Assembly: GCF_000208925.1 (NCBI RefSeq)
Contig: NW_001914973.1
Location: 1 to 46,187, forward strand
Direction of reading: 5' to 3'
Origin: Entamoeba histolytica HM-1:IMSS
Lineage: Eukaryota; Evosea; Mastigamoebida; Endamoebidae
Length of the DNA stretch: 46,187 bases
Shown: piece after piece, positions 1-10,126 of the stretch
Numbering within the stretch: the stretch's first letter is position 1
Layout of the letters: every line of letters starts with the position of its first letter
Position numbers and translations under genes: made by a program
Notes under the pieces: generated by a model
The model's input: only the letters and a program-made list of their open reading frames with translations
What the model was told of the DNA's origin: nothing
The model's database searches: none

Positions 1-2
1 CA

Positions 3-299
3 AATGCTTTCAATCTTCATTCTTTTATTTTAGTTTATACTTCATTATCTTCATTAAATAATTATTCTTTCTTTGGTGGAAAAATCAATGCTATAGCAAT
101 TGTTCATTTAATTAATGGAAAAGTTATTCCTAATTGTTTAGGAAATATATGGGTATGTGTTAAAGATTGGTCAGAAGAAGATGGTAGATGTGGGAAATTT
201 AATGTTGGAAAACAAAATGTTACATGGTGTGGTGGAAAATATCATCCAGATCCTCTTCATGATGATGATACTTCAAAATATTTAAAAATCACACTTTAA
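3..299 (+). CDS. C-terminal fragment of an unrecognised protein
   Basis: An open frame enters from the left edge and runs 98 codons to a TAA at 297-299; its start lies outside the window. The visible part contains FFGGKINAIAIVHLINGK, then a Trp/Cys-bearing stretch (IWVCVKDW, DGRCGKFN, VTWCGGKYHPD) and ends DTSKYLKITL. The composition is that of a folded, non-low-complexity protein. I do not recognise the family. It converges with the packaging-type ATPase gene, leaving only 12 bases between the two stop codons, so it could belong to the same virus-like cluster, for example as a structural protein. That is inference from position only. It could equally be a host gene next to the insertion. Confidence 0.5.
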   Translation, partial: NAFNLHSFILVYTSLSSLNNYSFFGGKINAIAIVHLINGKVIPNCLGNIWVCVKDWSEEDGRCGKFNVGKQNVTWCGGKYHPDPLHDDDTSKYLKITL

Positions 300-311
300 T
301 TTTTAATTCAA

Positions 312-1052
312 TTATTTTTTAATAACATTAACATCTCCTGTTAAATTATCTATTTTTAATACTTGTTTCTTATCCATTCCTAAATAAAGATAATATGCTA
401 CTGTTCCACTTGAATTTGCTGCTGTTTGTCGAAAAATATAACTAAAATTCTCTTTAGAATATCCTTTAAAAATAATAATTGTTGCTACTTGTGTTTTAAA
501 TGATGCATTTAAACTTTTCCATATATGCATATTCACAATAATTGTTGTTTTCAAATGTCTTAATCTTGTAATAATTTCTCCCCATGTTTTATCCGCTTTC
601 ATCATTTCAAATGTTGCATCTTCTAATATAATTAATAAATGTTTCTCTCGTGCTTGTTTATAATATTGCACTAATGCTGGCATAAATTTCTCATAATTCA
701 TTCCATATATTGGTGTTTTAATTAAATCTTTTAATTGTTTAAATGTTTCATCTTCTCCTGCATTTTGTGCTACATAAATAATAGCTCCATATAAATGTTC
801 TATATGATTCATTTTTATTAATTCTTTCAGTATAAATGTTGTTTTTCCTGTTCCTTGTTTCCCTAATACTATATTCAAACTATTATAATAAAAGAAGATT
901 TGATGATGTACTTTTTGTATTTTATTCCCTTCTTTAATTTCTGATAATTTATCTTCTATCATTTCTTCTATTCTATCTATTCCAATCTCATCTTCTTCTT
1001 CTTCATCTTCTATACTATTTTTATCTTGTGGATTTGTTTCAAAATATTCCAT
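312..1052 (-). CDS. A32-like (FtsK/HerA-superfamily) DNA-packaging-type ATPase
   Basis: A 246-residue P-loop ATPase. Visible motifs: Walker A GKQGTGKT at residues 64-71 after a short beta strand (LNIVL); Walker B LLIILED with the acidic pair at 144-145; then a strand TTIIVNMH (169-176) where the sensor polar residue sits in this family; and a later hydrophobic strand ATIIIFKG. Residues 15-35 are very acidic. Length and order fit the genome-packaging ATPases of poxvirus A32 type found in large DNA viruses, virophages and Polinton/Maverick elements, which translocate DNA into capsids. ATG at 1052 is preceded by a compact Entamoeba-type promoter. Its same-strand neighbour ends only 45 bases upstream. 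The assignment rests on motif spacing, not on a search. A cellular STAND- or ABC-like ATPase is less likely because there is no signature loop and the protein is short. Confidence 0.7.
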   Translation of the reverse strand: MEYFETNPQDKNSIEDEEEEDEIGIDRIEEMIEDKLSEIKEGNKIQKVHHQIFFYYNSLNIVLGKQGTGKTTFILKELIKMNHIEHLYGAIIYVAQNAGEDETFKQLKDLIKTPIYGMNYEKFMPALVQYYKQAREKHLLIILEDATFEMMKADKTWGEIITRLRHLKTTIIVNMHIWKSLNASFKTQVATIIIFKGYSKENFSYIFRQTAANSSGTVAYYLYLGMDKKQVLKIDNLTGDVNVIKK

Positions 1053-1065
1053 TCTAAAAATAATT

Positions 1066-1086
1066 AGTTCAAAAAAGTATTTAAAT
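1066..1086 (-). promoter_or_regulatory. TATA-like and GAAC promoter elements of the ATPase gene
   Basis: Reading towards the ATPase ATG, the minus strand has ATTTAAATAC (1086-1077), then TGAACT (1071-1066), then the ATG after a 13-base leader. These match the Entamoeba core promoter pattern of a TATA-like box (GTATTTAAA type) followed by a GAAC element near the initiator. The whole promoter fits in the 45 bases between two genes. Confidence 0.5.
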
Positions 1087-1097
1087 TAGATTTATTT

Positions 1098-1439
1098 CTA
1101 TTCCCATTGAATAGCATAAAGAAGATTAACTCTTTCTTTTAAAACTCCATTTCTAATCTCTTCATTCATTCGATTCTCATTAATTAATAACATTCGATTT
1201 CTTTCTAATTCTTTTCTTAATCTCTCATTTTCTTCAAGTATGTCTATCATTAATTCAATTGCATTATCATTCATTTGTCTTTTAATAAAATGTGTAATCT
1301 TTTCTTTATTATTCATTTTATTCTTCTTTGGTTTTATTTCTTCATTTATTGGTTCTGGTGTTGTTGGGCATGGTGGAAGCTCTGGTGCTCCTGTAAAGGA
1401 ACACATTTGTGTACTGTTGTTATCACTAGCAATTGACAT
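1098..1439 (-). CDS. Small coiled-coil protein of the ATPase cluster
   Basis: 113 residues starting at ATG 1439. Residues 1-35 are Ser/Thr/Pro-rich (PELPPCPTTPEP). The rest is predicted helix, with a heptad-like stretch around LMIDILEENERLRKELERN followed by another charged helix and the end NLLYAIQWE. No enzyme motif is visible. It lies on the same strand as the packaging-type ATPase and just upstream of it. Small coiled-coil proteins are common in virus-like elements, but I recognise no family, so the role is unknown. Confidence 0.55.
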   Translation of the reverse strand: MSIASDNNSTQMCSFTGAPELPPCPTTPEPINEEIKPKKNKMNNKEKITHFIKRQMNDNAIELMIDILEENERLRKELERNRMLLINENRMNEEIRNGVLKERVNLLYAIQWE

Positions 1440-1709
1440 CGTTTGTTTGTCATTAAGTTATTTAAGTTGTATTTATATCATCATTTTTGTGTTTCATTTC
1501 CTATTTTTCATTCATTTTTCATTCATAACTCATTCATAACTCATTCATATTTCTATATTTTATTACTTTATTTCTATATTTCTTCATTCCTCAATTATTC
1601 TTTGCTTCATACTTATGATTTATTCATTCATCAGGGGTAATAAATAAATTAAAAAACTCAATTTATTTGACTATTTATTCATTATGAATCTCATTATTTT
1701 CATTCATTC

Positions 1710-1919
1710 ATGTCTTCCGTAAGAGAATTATTAATGGCGGCTGCTTGCATTGATCTTGATCCTGCAAATCTTCAAGTCGCCTCTTCTCTTTTATCTCAAC
1801 TTGTTCTTCTTCTTCCATCAATCACAAATGAGAATGAAAAGAGAATACTAAAAAGCGTCTATTGGAAACTTGTATGGCAAATTAATGCTCTTACTGGATG
1901 GGGGAAAACCATTAATTAA
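1710..1919 (+). CDS. Small helical orphan protein (69 aa)
   Basis: Starts at ATG 1710 and ends at 1917-1919. The sequence is of normal complexity, with an Ala/Leu-rich amphipathic first half (ELLMAAACIDLDP, VASSLLSQLVLLLPS) and an end bearing three Trp (VYWKLVWQINALTGWGK). There is no signal peptide or known motif. It is transcribed away from the coiled-coil/ATPase pair across a ~270-base AT-rich spacer (1440-1709). GCG and GCC Ala codons are present, which are scarce in the surrounding DNA. The function is unknown; it probably belongs to the same cluster. Confidence 0.45.
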   Translation: MSSVRELLMAAACIDLDPANLQVASSLLSQLVLLLPSITNENEKRILKSVYWKLVWQINALTGWGKTIN

Positions 1920-2090
1920 TTCTATTCTTTTTATTATTCTTTATGTTTATTATCATTCAATATTTAATCAAAACTTAATCAAAACTTAAATAAAATAAAA
2001 GAGATAAAAAATCATTTAATTATTATTTTATCATTAAGAAATAAATAAAATAAAATTAAATAAATTAAAAAAAAGAATTAATTAAATTAA

Positions 2091-2480
2091 TTAGAGTTCT
2101 CTAGTTTTTCTCCTCTCTGGCTTTGACTCTTCTTTCTTCTTCTCGGCGGCATCGAGTCTTCTCTCTCTTTCTTTTCTTTCTTCTTCATCCTTTAATTCTG
2201 AAAGAATAATGCTATTATTCTTTTTAAATGCTTTTATATTTTCATACAACTCTTCAATAACTTCTATATGCTTCAAGATGACTAAATTGAAGCATTTTAG
2301 GGGGTTGTTCCCGAACGTTAAACGCGTTCCCCCATTTAATAAATGGCATTGTTTACTAATGCTTTCGATGTCATTCAATAAATTGATAAAGTCACTGATT
2401 ACGATATCTCGTTTATCAATTTCGGTGTCTTCGTCGCTGATAAATCTGTCCTTTCTCATTTTGTTTGTTGTCCCGTACAT
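2091..2480 (-). CDS. Small charged orphan protein (129 aa)
   Basis: ATG at 2480. The protein has an acidic N-terminal third (ISDEDTEIDKRD), a middle region with LLNGGTRLTFGNNPLKC, and a strongly charged helical tail (DEEERKERERRLDAAEKKK) that ends basic (PERRKTREL). No recognised domain. It is less AT-rich than the surrounding DNA and contains a G/C run structure at 2300-2333. It faces the 69-aa gene convergently, with 171 bases between stops. It may be a nucleic-acid-binding or structural protein of the presumed mobile element, but nothing in the sequence proves that. Confidence 0.45.
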   Translation of the reverse strand: MYGTTNKMRKDRFISDEDTEIDKRDIVISDFINLLNDIESISKQCHLLNGGTRLTFGNNPLKCFNLVILKHIEVIEELYENIKAFKKNNSIILSELKDEEERKERERRLDAAEKKKEESKPERRKTREL

Positions 2481-2761
2481 GAAATTATGTTATGACTATA
2501 TCTACATGGTCGGGTCATTAAATATTTGTATAGTTTAATATTAATACTATAATATTTATAATACTCGTGTTAATGTCCTGTTACATTGATGTTTCCCGTT
2601 TGATTAAGGAAACAAATAGTATAATATAGTGGTATAATAGTACAAAAATGTCATATGCCCTATCATTAATTTATAGTTAATTTATTATTAAATTAATTTC
2701 TATTAAATTTAATATATAAAACTATAATAAAATATCAAAAATTGTAATACCCACAATAATG

Positions 2762-2989
2762 CAAAAAGTGTAAGAAAAATAGAATATTCAAAAAGTGTAA
2801 GAGTTATAAAATATCTTTTTATTACTTCAAAAATATCTATAATAAGGAAATTATGAAAATAACGAAGATATAATACTTCAAAATAAGAAAATATCTAAGA
2901 ATAGTTCAAAAATATCCAACAATCGTTCATTTTAAATGGAATACCTCAAAATATCTGTATCTGTTCTAAAAATATCTGTATCTATTCTA
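2762..2989. repeat. Zone of diverged short direct repeats
   Basis: CAAAAAGTGTAAG occurs twice (2762-2774 and 2789-2801). A 21-base unit beginning AAAATATCTGTATCT is tandemly duplicated at 2948-2968 and 2969-2989 with one difference. Between them, TTCAAAAATATC-type words recur (near 2825 and 2897). It looks like a decayed minisatellite or a recombination scar. Confidence 0.55.
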
Positions 2990-4911
2990 AAAATAAAAAT
3001 ACAAATCTATTTATAGAAAAATGGTATTTTAAAAACAATAATAAAAAAATAAAAATGTTATATAAAACAATAGTAATAAAAATGTTATTTATCCCAAAAG
3101 GACCAGATTTTCCCACTGTGTATATATGATGTATCACACTATTGTCAAATTGTACCATAGAAAAATATTATAAAAAGATATAATTATAATTCAATAAATT
3201 TAAATTTAAATAAAATGAATAAAAATATTTAAATAGAAAATAAATAAAAAGTAGTTAATTAATAAATGTTAATAGAATTTACTTAAATATGATTAAATAA
3301 TAATTAATTTGTATTATTTATGAACATTTTGTATGTATTGTTTCTCTTTCTTTATTCTTTTTGTATCAACACCATAAACAAACTTTAATATAATTCATGT
3401 TTTGACTTTCCAAGTTATTATATAGTTACGATGGTGTGTTTGAATTAGAAATTGATTTGTTAACATTGAAAAAGATGTAACAATTTATTATGGTTGAATA
3501 TTACTTACTGTATTATATGAATTGGTATGTATTAATAAAAGAAATTATAAAATATATATGGATGTATTAACCAAGGGAAAGGATATACTAAAGTGTGGGT
3601 AAGACTAAAAGAAAATTAAACATAGTAATATAGTGTGAATGAAATAGTCTCTTCTCTCATTCATAAAATTAAGAAAAAAGGAAAAAGAAAATGTTTAAAA
3701 TTAAGACAGAAAATAAACAAAAGGTTAAAAAGAAGAATTAAGCAGAAGAAGGATGAGAAGACATTAATAAGAAAAAATAAAACAAAGAAGTGATTTTCTC
3801 AATTTGCAAGAAAAACATAAATGATAAGTTAAAGAAAAAGATTACTCTTTTTTAATAAGCTCAGGGATGGGATTAGTCTCGGCTAAACTAGGAAGAATAT
3901 ATGAAAAATCTATTAACACTTAATTAAGTAATTTTTATTTTAATTCATTGAGTTAATTCAAATAAGAAATTGTAAGAAATGACAATTCTTGTATAATGAT
4001 TATTGATAATTTTTAATGGTAGTTTGTATTTATTAAAAGAAATCAAAACATAATTAAAGTATAATTATAAATATATTCGAATATTAATATGTTAGTATGA
4101 AGTACTAAAATAAATAAAAGTAATACTATACATTTTTATTATGTTCAAACATTGAATTTAATTGAAAATGATTGAATTGATTATTTTATTTTGGTCTTTT
4201 TTTATTCTTCTTGATAAACACAAATTAATAATAGAATATAGGAATAATTAATAAAAGAGTAAGAAAGATGAAATAGAAACAAAAGAATAAGTATTTTGTT
4301 CAATGGTTTATGATAATTTTAGAATATACCAAACTAATTTTCAAAGATTTTTGGTAGTAGGCATTTCATATTTTTGTTTACCAAATTTAAAATATTAAAA
4401 GACTGAAATAATCCCAAGAAACACAATTTTGTTATAAATAAAATTTGATAAGAAAGGAAAGAAGATATTTAAAGAAAAAAAGAACAGAACTTCAAACAAG
4501 AAATCAAAATACATATATGAATACACTAAGTATAAAGTAAGAAATGAAAGACTTAATTAAGAAAGAAGAAGCTAGTAATTAAAAGAAGTGAAAGTAAGAA
4601 GAAGTACAAAACAGGGAATATAAAATAGAAAGAAATAAGCAAGAGAAAGTTAAGAGACACTATCAAACAGATAGAGGAGATGAATAAAGAAATATAAAAA
4701 GAAAACAAAAACATGTAATTAGGAAATTAAACAAAGTAATGTGAAAGGATAATAATGAAAAGCATCTGATGAGATGACCATTTCTAAGAGTAGAATCTAA
4801 ATAGAAAAGTAATATGAAATAAAAGGGACATTCAAATGATTAATGTGGTGATCAAATGAATGAAGAAATTAAAAGTAGTTTGAAGTTGTTTTTTTTTGTA
4901 TTTATTACTTA

Positions 4912-5142
4912 AGGAAACATTAAGAAACCTTCATGATATACCACAAAGAAATGTCATGAACAACTATCCAAATAAATTATTACCTCGAGTTCATGATCCG
5001 AGTGTATGGAATTCACATAATCGAAACATGTTACAATGAAAAGGGATATAAATTGAAAAGGAAGTTGAAGAAAGTAATAAAGAAAATAAACAACTCATAG
5101 AAGATAAATCTGTTAATATAAAAATCAAGAAAAGAGAATAAC
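4912..5142 (+). pseudogene. Relic reading frame, family unknown
   Basis: One frame reads YLLLKETLRNLHDIPQRN, then NNYPNKLLPRVHDPSVWN, a stop, and after a few residues and a second stop continues IEKEVEESNKENKQLIEDK to a final TAA. The first half has normal amino-acid complexity, unlike everything around it, which suggests a decayed gene or retroelement piece. I cannot assign it. Confidence 0.3.
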
Positions 5143-6191
5143 AACAGTAGAAGATAAAGAATAGAAATAAATATAATTGAATAAATTATTTAAAATATTT
5201 ATGATAAAAATATAAAATAATAAAAAATAAACATAATAATAAGAAGAAATGTATAAAGAATAGAATAATAAATATAGATAGTATCATAATATTAAACAAC
5301 AAATGGTTATAACGATTATATAATAAATAAAATTGTATTTAATAATTATTTAATATTTTTATTAGTTATTATAAATATAACATTATTTCATTCATTATTT
5401 AATTGTTTATTTTATTATTTTCATTTTTATTTATCTTTCTTTATTTGCATTATTCTTTTATTTAGTTATTCTTATTCTTCTTTATTCTTTTATTATCCTT
5501 TCTTTTCTAGAAGTATTTATTCTATGATATATTATTTCATTTTTTTAAGTTTTTATTCAATCAATTGTTATTTAATTTATTCTTTTTATTCTTTTTCTTT
5601 ATCATATTCACTTTCATATTTTTATCATTGTCATATCACTTCTTATTATTTATTTCTTGTTTATTTTATTATTAATATTTATTATTTCATTCTTTCTTAT
5701 TCTTTTTATTTCTTTTTGTATTTAACTTTCTTTATTTCATGGATTATTTCATCATCATTCTCATTTAGTTTGTATTATATGTTATTTTTATCATTAATTT
5801 ATGTAACTGAGTGATTGTATAAAGAATAAAATTCAAAGAACATCACATAATATTTAAAACATATTCCAAATAAAGAACCATTTCATATCATTTAGTATGT
5901 TAAAAGATGTTGTACAGAAATTGTTATAAACACATTTAGATTATGATTTATTATTTATTCATCTTATTAATTGTATTATTATTTTTATTTTATTTCATTA
6001 TAATAACCATTTTAACATATTTATTTAACATATTAACTGTATTATGATAGAAAATAACAACATAATGAAATAGAATGAATAATAACATGAAAAATAAACA
6101 ATAAATAATATAAATAATAGAAGATAAAACAACAGAATAATAAAATAAAGAAGAACAGAATAATGTAAGAATAATATTAATGAAATAAAAT

Positions 6192-7217
6192 GGGAACGAA
6201 AATAATCAAAGAAATAATACATCCAAATAATTTACAAAAATGAAAAAAAGATGCAAAATATTTTGTATCATTAGATTTTTCCACTTATTATATTTTGCTC
6301 CTAAAATAAATAAAAAGTATGATAAATATACAATCTGTATATATTTATGTTTATATTTTGTGATCACTTGTAGTCATTTTGTATGAAATATTAATGAAAT
6401 AGATGATTTGATTGATTATATTTAATTATTTTTATTCTTTTTATTCTTTTATTATTATGTTATTTATTATTATGTTATTTATGTATATTATTTCTCTTTA
6501 TATTTATATTTATTTCTCTGATTATATTATTTATATCATCTGTTTATCTATATATTATTATATTTTTCTTATTTTATGTTTTTTCTATTTATATTATTTA
6601 GATTTTATTATTGTTATTCTTTTCTATTTAGTTGTATTTATTTATTTGTTTATTCATCCTTTTTATATTATTATCATTTATATCTATTTTCGATTTATAT
6701 TTATTCTCTTTTGATTTATATTAATATTAAATTTATCTTTTATACTTTGAATTTATTATTATATCATTGATTATCATTTCTATATTTATTTATCATTTAT
6801 TCTTATTATTCTTTTGTTTTTTTCTATATTCTATATCATATATTCATATCATTTTCATTTATATTTTATTACTTATTACATGTTATAATAACATAACACA
6901 TATGATTGATTATATAATAAATATCATGATGAAGTTATACATATAAATAATAAACATAAAATGAATAAAATATTTTCAACAATAAAACAATACAAATTAT
7001 TTTACATCATTAAATTAGACACTTTTATTGAATATTTCTAATTTTTACAATAAAAATAAACTTTTTATTTCTTCTTTTCTTCTTTTATTATCTATTCTAT
7101 TTATTACTCTTTATCTTCTTTCTTTTTATATTCTCTATTTTCTACTTTTATTCTTTCTTCATCTTCTTCTGCTTCTTACTTTCTTTTTATTCTTTTTATA
7201 TTATTTGTTTTTCGTTG
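6192..7217 (+). repeat. R repeat copy R1, full length
   Basis: Begins GGGAACGAAAATAATCAAAG and ends TTTTTCGTTG. The interior shares long blocks with the copies at 24461, 39781 and 43769: the TTTGCTCCTAAAATAAA-like motif near the 5' end, CATCATGATGAAGTTATACA in the middle, and a pyrimidine-rich end. The two ends are loosely inverted copies of each other (xxAACGAAAAxxAxCAAA). It is more diverged than the other copies. It contains no believable protein. Confidence 0.65.
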
Positions 7218-7871
7218 TTTTTATATTTCTTTCTTCTATTATTTATCAATTTTATATTCATTTATTCATTCTTTTTATTTCTTTTTTATTAATTCTTGAG
7301 TATTGTATATTTCTTTATTATTTCATTTGTGTATTATCAAAATATATGTTTTATTGATTTTGTGTTGAATAAAATATTGAATAATTCAATATTTTCAATG
7401 TTAAATATTCATTATTTATTCTGAAATGTTGTGTATATTTATTATATTAAATGAATATGATGAATGAATATCAATATTATTGTTTATTTGATTTTAAAAA
7501 ATAATAAATGAATATGAAATAATAAATGAAATAAAATAATGAAGACAATGAAATGATAATGAAATAAAATAATCTAATATTGAACAAATCAAATAAAGAA
7601 TATATTGAATATATTAATAATGTTACATTATTATTTATTATTTCAATTATTAAATATTAATAAATTATTATTCATGAATATTTAATTAATTGATTATTAT
7701 TTTATAATTTCATTTTATTTAATAAATGAAATGTAAATAATAAATGAATGAATAATAATTTAATATATGAAATAATAAAAAGAAAGATAAATAATAAAGA
7801 AATATGATGTATTTAATATATAATATAATTTATTATCAAATATAATAATAATATCAAATGATGAATTATTT

Positions 7872-8126
7872 TTATTTCAAAATATTTTGCATCATTAAAT
7901 TTTGCACTTTTTTTATTTGTTGAAATAAAATTTGCATCCTTTATTTTTTTCTTTCTTTTCTTCTTTTATCATCTCTTTTGTTTTATTACACTTTATCTTC
8001 TTTCTTTTTATATTCTCTCCTTTCTACTTTTATTCTTTCTTCATCATATCAAACTTTTTACTTTCTTTTTATTCTTTTATATCATTCATTCTCTTCTTTT
8101 TCAATTATTTGCTTTTTTTCGTTGCC
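7872..8126 (+). repeat. R repeat copy R2, 3'-end fragment
   Basis: Carries only the last ~250 bases of the R unit: the CACTTTTT-to-pyrimidine tract and the terminal CAATTATTTGC-T-run-CGTTGCC. The 5' part is missing. The exact left limit is uncertain. Confidence 0.55.
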
Positions 8127-9034
8127 ATTTCATTCTTTTCATTCATTTTTTTTATTTCTTTTTGACTGTTCAACATCATAAGAAAGTAGTTTTCTGTCTT
8201 TTCTTTTTTCCTTTTCTCTCAATGAAATTCTATTTCCATTTGTTTACTCATTTTAGAATATCTTATTATATCTATAATTTGTTAATATAATCCATTATCT
8301 CTTTTCTTCTCTCTTTCAACTTTATATTTTATCTTCTCCCTTTCTCAGTCATTTTTCTCCATTCTTTCTTCTCTTGTAGATAAGAACAAATATTTCTCAT
8401 AATCACTTTACTACATACTCTGACAATTTATATGAATTTTATGCTTTGTCTCTTCTTTCTTTACCATCCATTTGTTCATTATATCTTTCATTTTTGATTA
8501 TTGCTCTTTAATTTTGCTAATTATGCCTGTCAATATTCTTCATTGGATTTAGCCTTATTCTATTCTTCATGGTTATTCTATTCTTTCACACCTATTCATT
8601 AATTACTTTCTTCTGTTTCTATTCCTCTTTCATAACTTCATCTCAATATTTCCTTAATTCTTAGCATATCTTCTATTGTATCTCCTTGTTCCTAACAATT
8701 CTTTGTTTCTTCTATATATGAACAAATAATTTGCTTTTGACACTCCTTTTTTGTTAAGTACATAAAGAATGAAGTGTTATATAAACCTATCTATTATTAA
8801 TGAATAACTACTTCAAACAATTAAACAAATATAAAATAATATAAGAAAAGTTCAGAAATATAGAGATGAGATAAATAGAAATTAAATAAATTTTATAAAT
8901 GATGTGTGGTTTATTCATAAATGAACAATAAGAAATGAAAGAAATAGAAAATGATAATAACATACTAACAATAAGAATGACAGTACAAAACAGACGAATG
9001 AAACGTAAAATATATTTATTATATAATGAAGTTA

Positions 9035-9165
9035 GTTTTGAAGATGTAAAACCACAACAAACACGAAAATTAAATAATATGAAGATGGAAAAATAACAGT
9101 GGTGTTAACAGAATAACAACACTAAAGAATGAAAACAAATATACAAAATAAATATCATTACTTAG
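9035..9165 (+). repeat. R-flank repeat without an attached R unit
   Basis: About 130 bases beginning GTTTTGAAGATGTAAAAC match 44791-44920 in the same orientation at roughly nine positions in ten by eye, and partly match 39719-39780 in inverse orientation. In the other two places this sequence directly abuts the 5' end of an R unit; here it does not. Confidence 0.6.
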
Positions 9166-9308
9166 ATTAGCTCATATTCTTTTATTGTAATTATTGATAA
9201 AGTACAATAAATTATTAAATAAATTTAAGAAAAAAATAATCATTTAAATTCTTCATTAGAGAATGTTTTAAGGAACTTTTAATTTTAATGTCTAGCTTTA
9301 GTGCTCAA

Positions 9309-9794
9309 TCAGAGACTTTCACTCTTATAACCTGGTATATTATCTTGAGTTGTTTCATCAGTTTCTTCTGGAAAGAAATGAGAGAAATAAGACTGAAGAT
9401 CTTCCTGGTCATAATTATTAAGTAGTTGAAATTGTAAGAGAGTAATGAAAATGATATAAAGTGAAAATACTTTTTTATTTGGATTTAATAATATAAGTTT
9501 TAGTGTTGTGTAACACCAATTTTGACATTCAAGAAGTTGTATATTATCAAATATATTTAACTCAACGTCAACACCATCTATCATAATTCCAGATGACTTT
9601 TGCCATAATAAATTAATAAACATATTTAGTAATGTTATTGCCTTACATCTCATTTGAGGTGATTTGTGATATACTAAATAAAATAATTGAATCCCATCAG
9701 AGATATTCTCTTTAACTTGTGCTAACAAATCAATATTTTGTAATGAAGAAATACAAGTTTGATATTCTTGAATGATTTTCCCTTCTATTTGCAT
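9309..9794 (-). CDS. Hypothetical helical protein (161 aa)
   Basis: Starts at ATG 9794; a CTTTTAAAG TATA-like element lies just upstream. The protein is predicted almost wholly helical. Stretches such as QMRCKAITLLNMFINLLW and LYIIFITLLQFQLLNNYDQ look like alpha-solenoid (ARM/HEAT-like) helices rather than membrane spans. The tail is acidic (FFPEETDETTQD). No known family recognised. It is divergent from the Dbp9-type helicase gene, with 332 bases between the two ATGs, so they may share a promoter region. Confidence 0.6.
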   Translation of the reverse strand: MQIEGKIIQEYQTCISSLQNIDLLAQVKENISDGIQLFYLVYHKSPQMRCKAITLLNMFINLLWQKSSGIMIDGVDVELNIFDNIQLLECQNWCYTTLKLILLNPNKKVFSLYIIFITLLQFQLLNNYDQEDLQSYFSHFFPEETDETTQDNIPGYKSESL

Positions 9795-10126
9795 AATTTT
9801 ATGACTTTAAAAGTTTTAATGAATAACTTAAAAATATAGTAATTTTTATTGGACAATGAACTTTAATCATCAACCACGTTGTTATTACAATTAATATTGC
9901 GATTAAATAGTGTTCATTTATATTTACATAGAATGAACTACCCTAAATCGCTATTTCTTTTCGTTTTAAATTGTCCAAACACAATTATCTTTTCATATTA
10001 TAAAAATTGTGGTTTAATCAAAAAACAATCACAAAGAAATATCCTATAAATAAAAGTAATAATAAAATTATTATAAAAAATATTATAATCAAACTAGAAA
10101 AAAAAAACCCTTTAACGAACATAGAA

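Larger units (their letters stand above)
2481..5520. other. AT-rich gene desert, 3 kb
   Basis: No intact gene seen. The stretch contains the diverged short-repeat zone at 2762-2989 and a decayed reading frame near 4912-5142. Around 3850-3920 the bases gatgggattagt and the following ~60 resemble 26952-27020, downstream of a retroelement relic, so parts may be old LINE 3' ends. The rest is A-rich sequence with stops in all frames. Confidence 0.5.
5330..9034. other. AT-rich repeat-dominated gene desert, 3.7 kb
   Basis: No protein gene is supported. Long T-rich frames here (for example near 5524-5814 and 7028-7357) translate to strings of Phe, Leu, Ile, Tyr and Ser, typical of low-complexity DNA. 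The region holds R1 (6192-7217), the R2 fragment (about 7872-8126) and, between them, TTAT/ATTA-rich sequence with many ATGAAT-type words. At 8340-8710 the minus strand shows short coding-like patches with several stops that may be another retroelement relic; too decayed to call. Confidence 0.5.

Noticed and set aside
2209..2538. 109-codon plus-strand frame opposite the small charged ORF
   Set aside because: It is antisense to the better-supported 129-aa gene, starts without a promoter and is Phe/Leu/Ile-rich.
5524..8181. Several 60-110 codon frames rich in Phe, Leu, Ile, Tyr and Ser that resemble membrane proteins
   Set aside because: They lie in T-rich repeat DNA, lack promoters, and homologous frames in other R copies are not kept under coding constraint. 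They are by-products of base composition.
10007..10126. 40-residue N-terminal extension of the helicase
   Set aside because: The first codon is TTG and the stretch is Lys/Asn/Ile-rich translation of the leader. The ATG at 10127 gives the family length.
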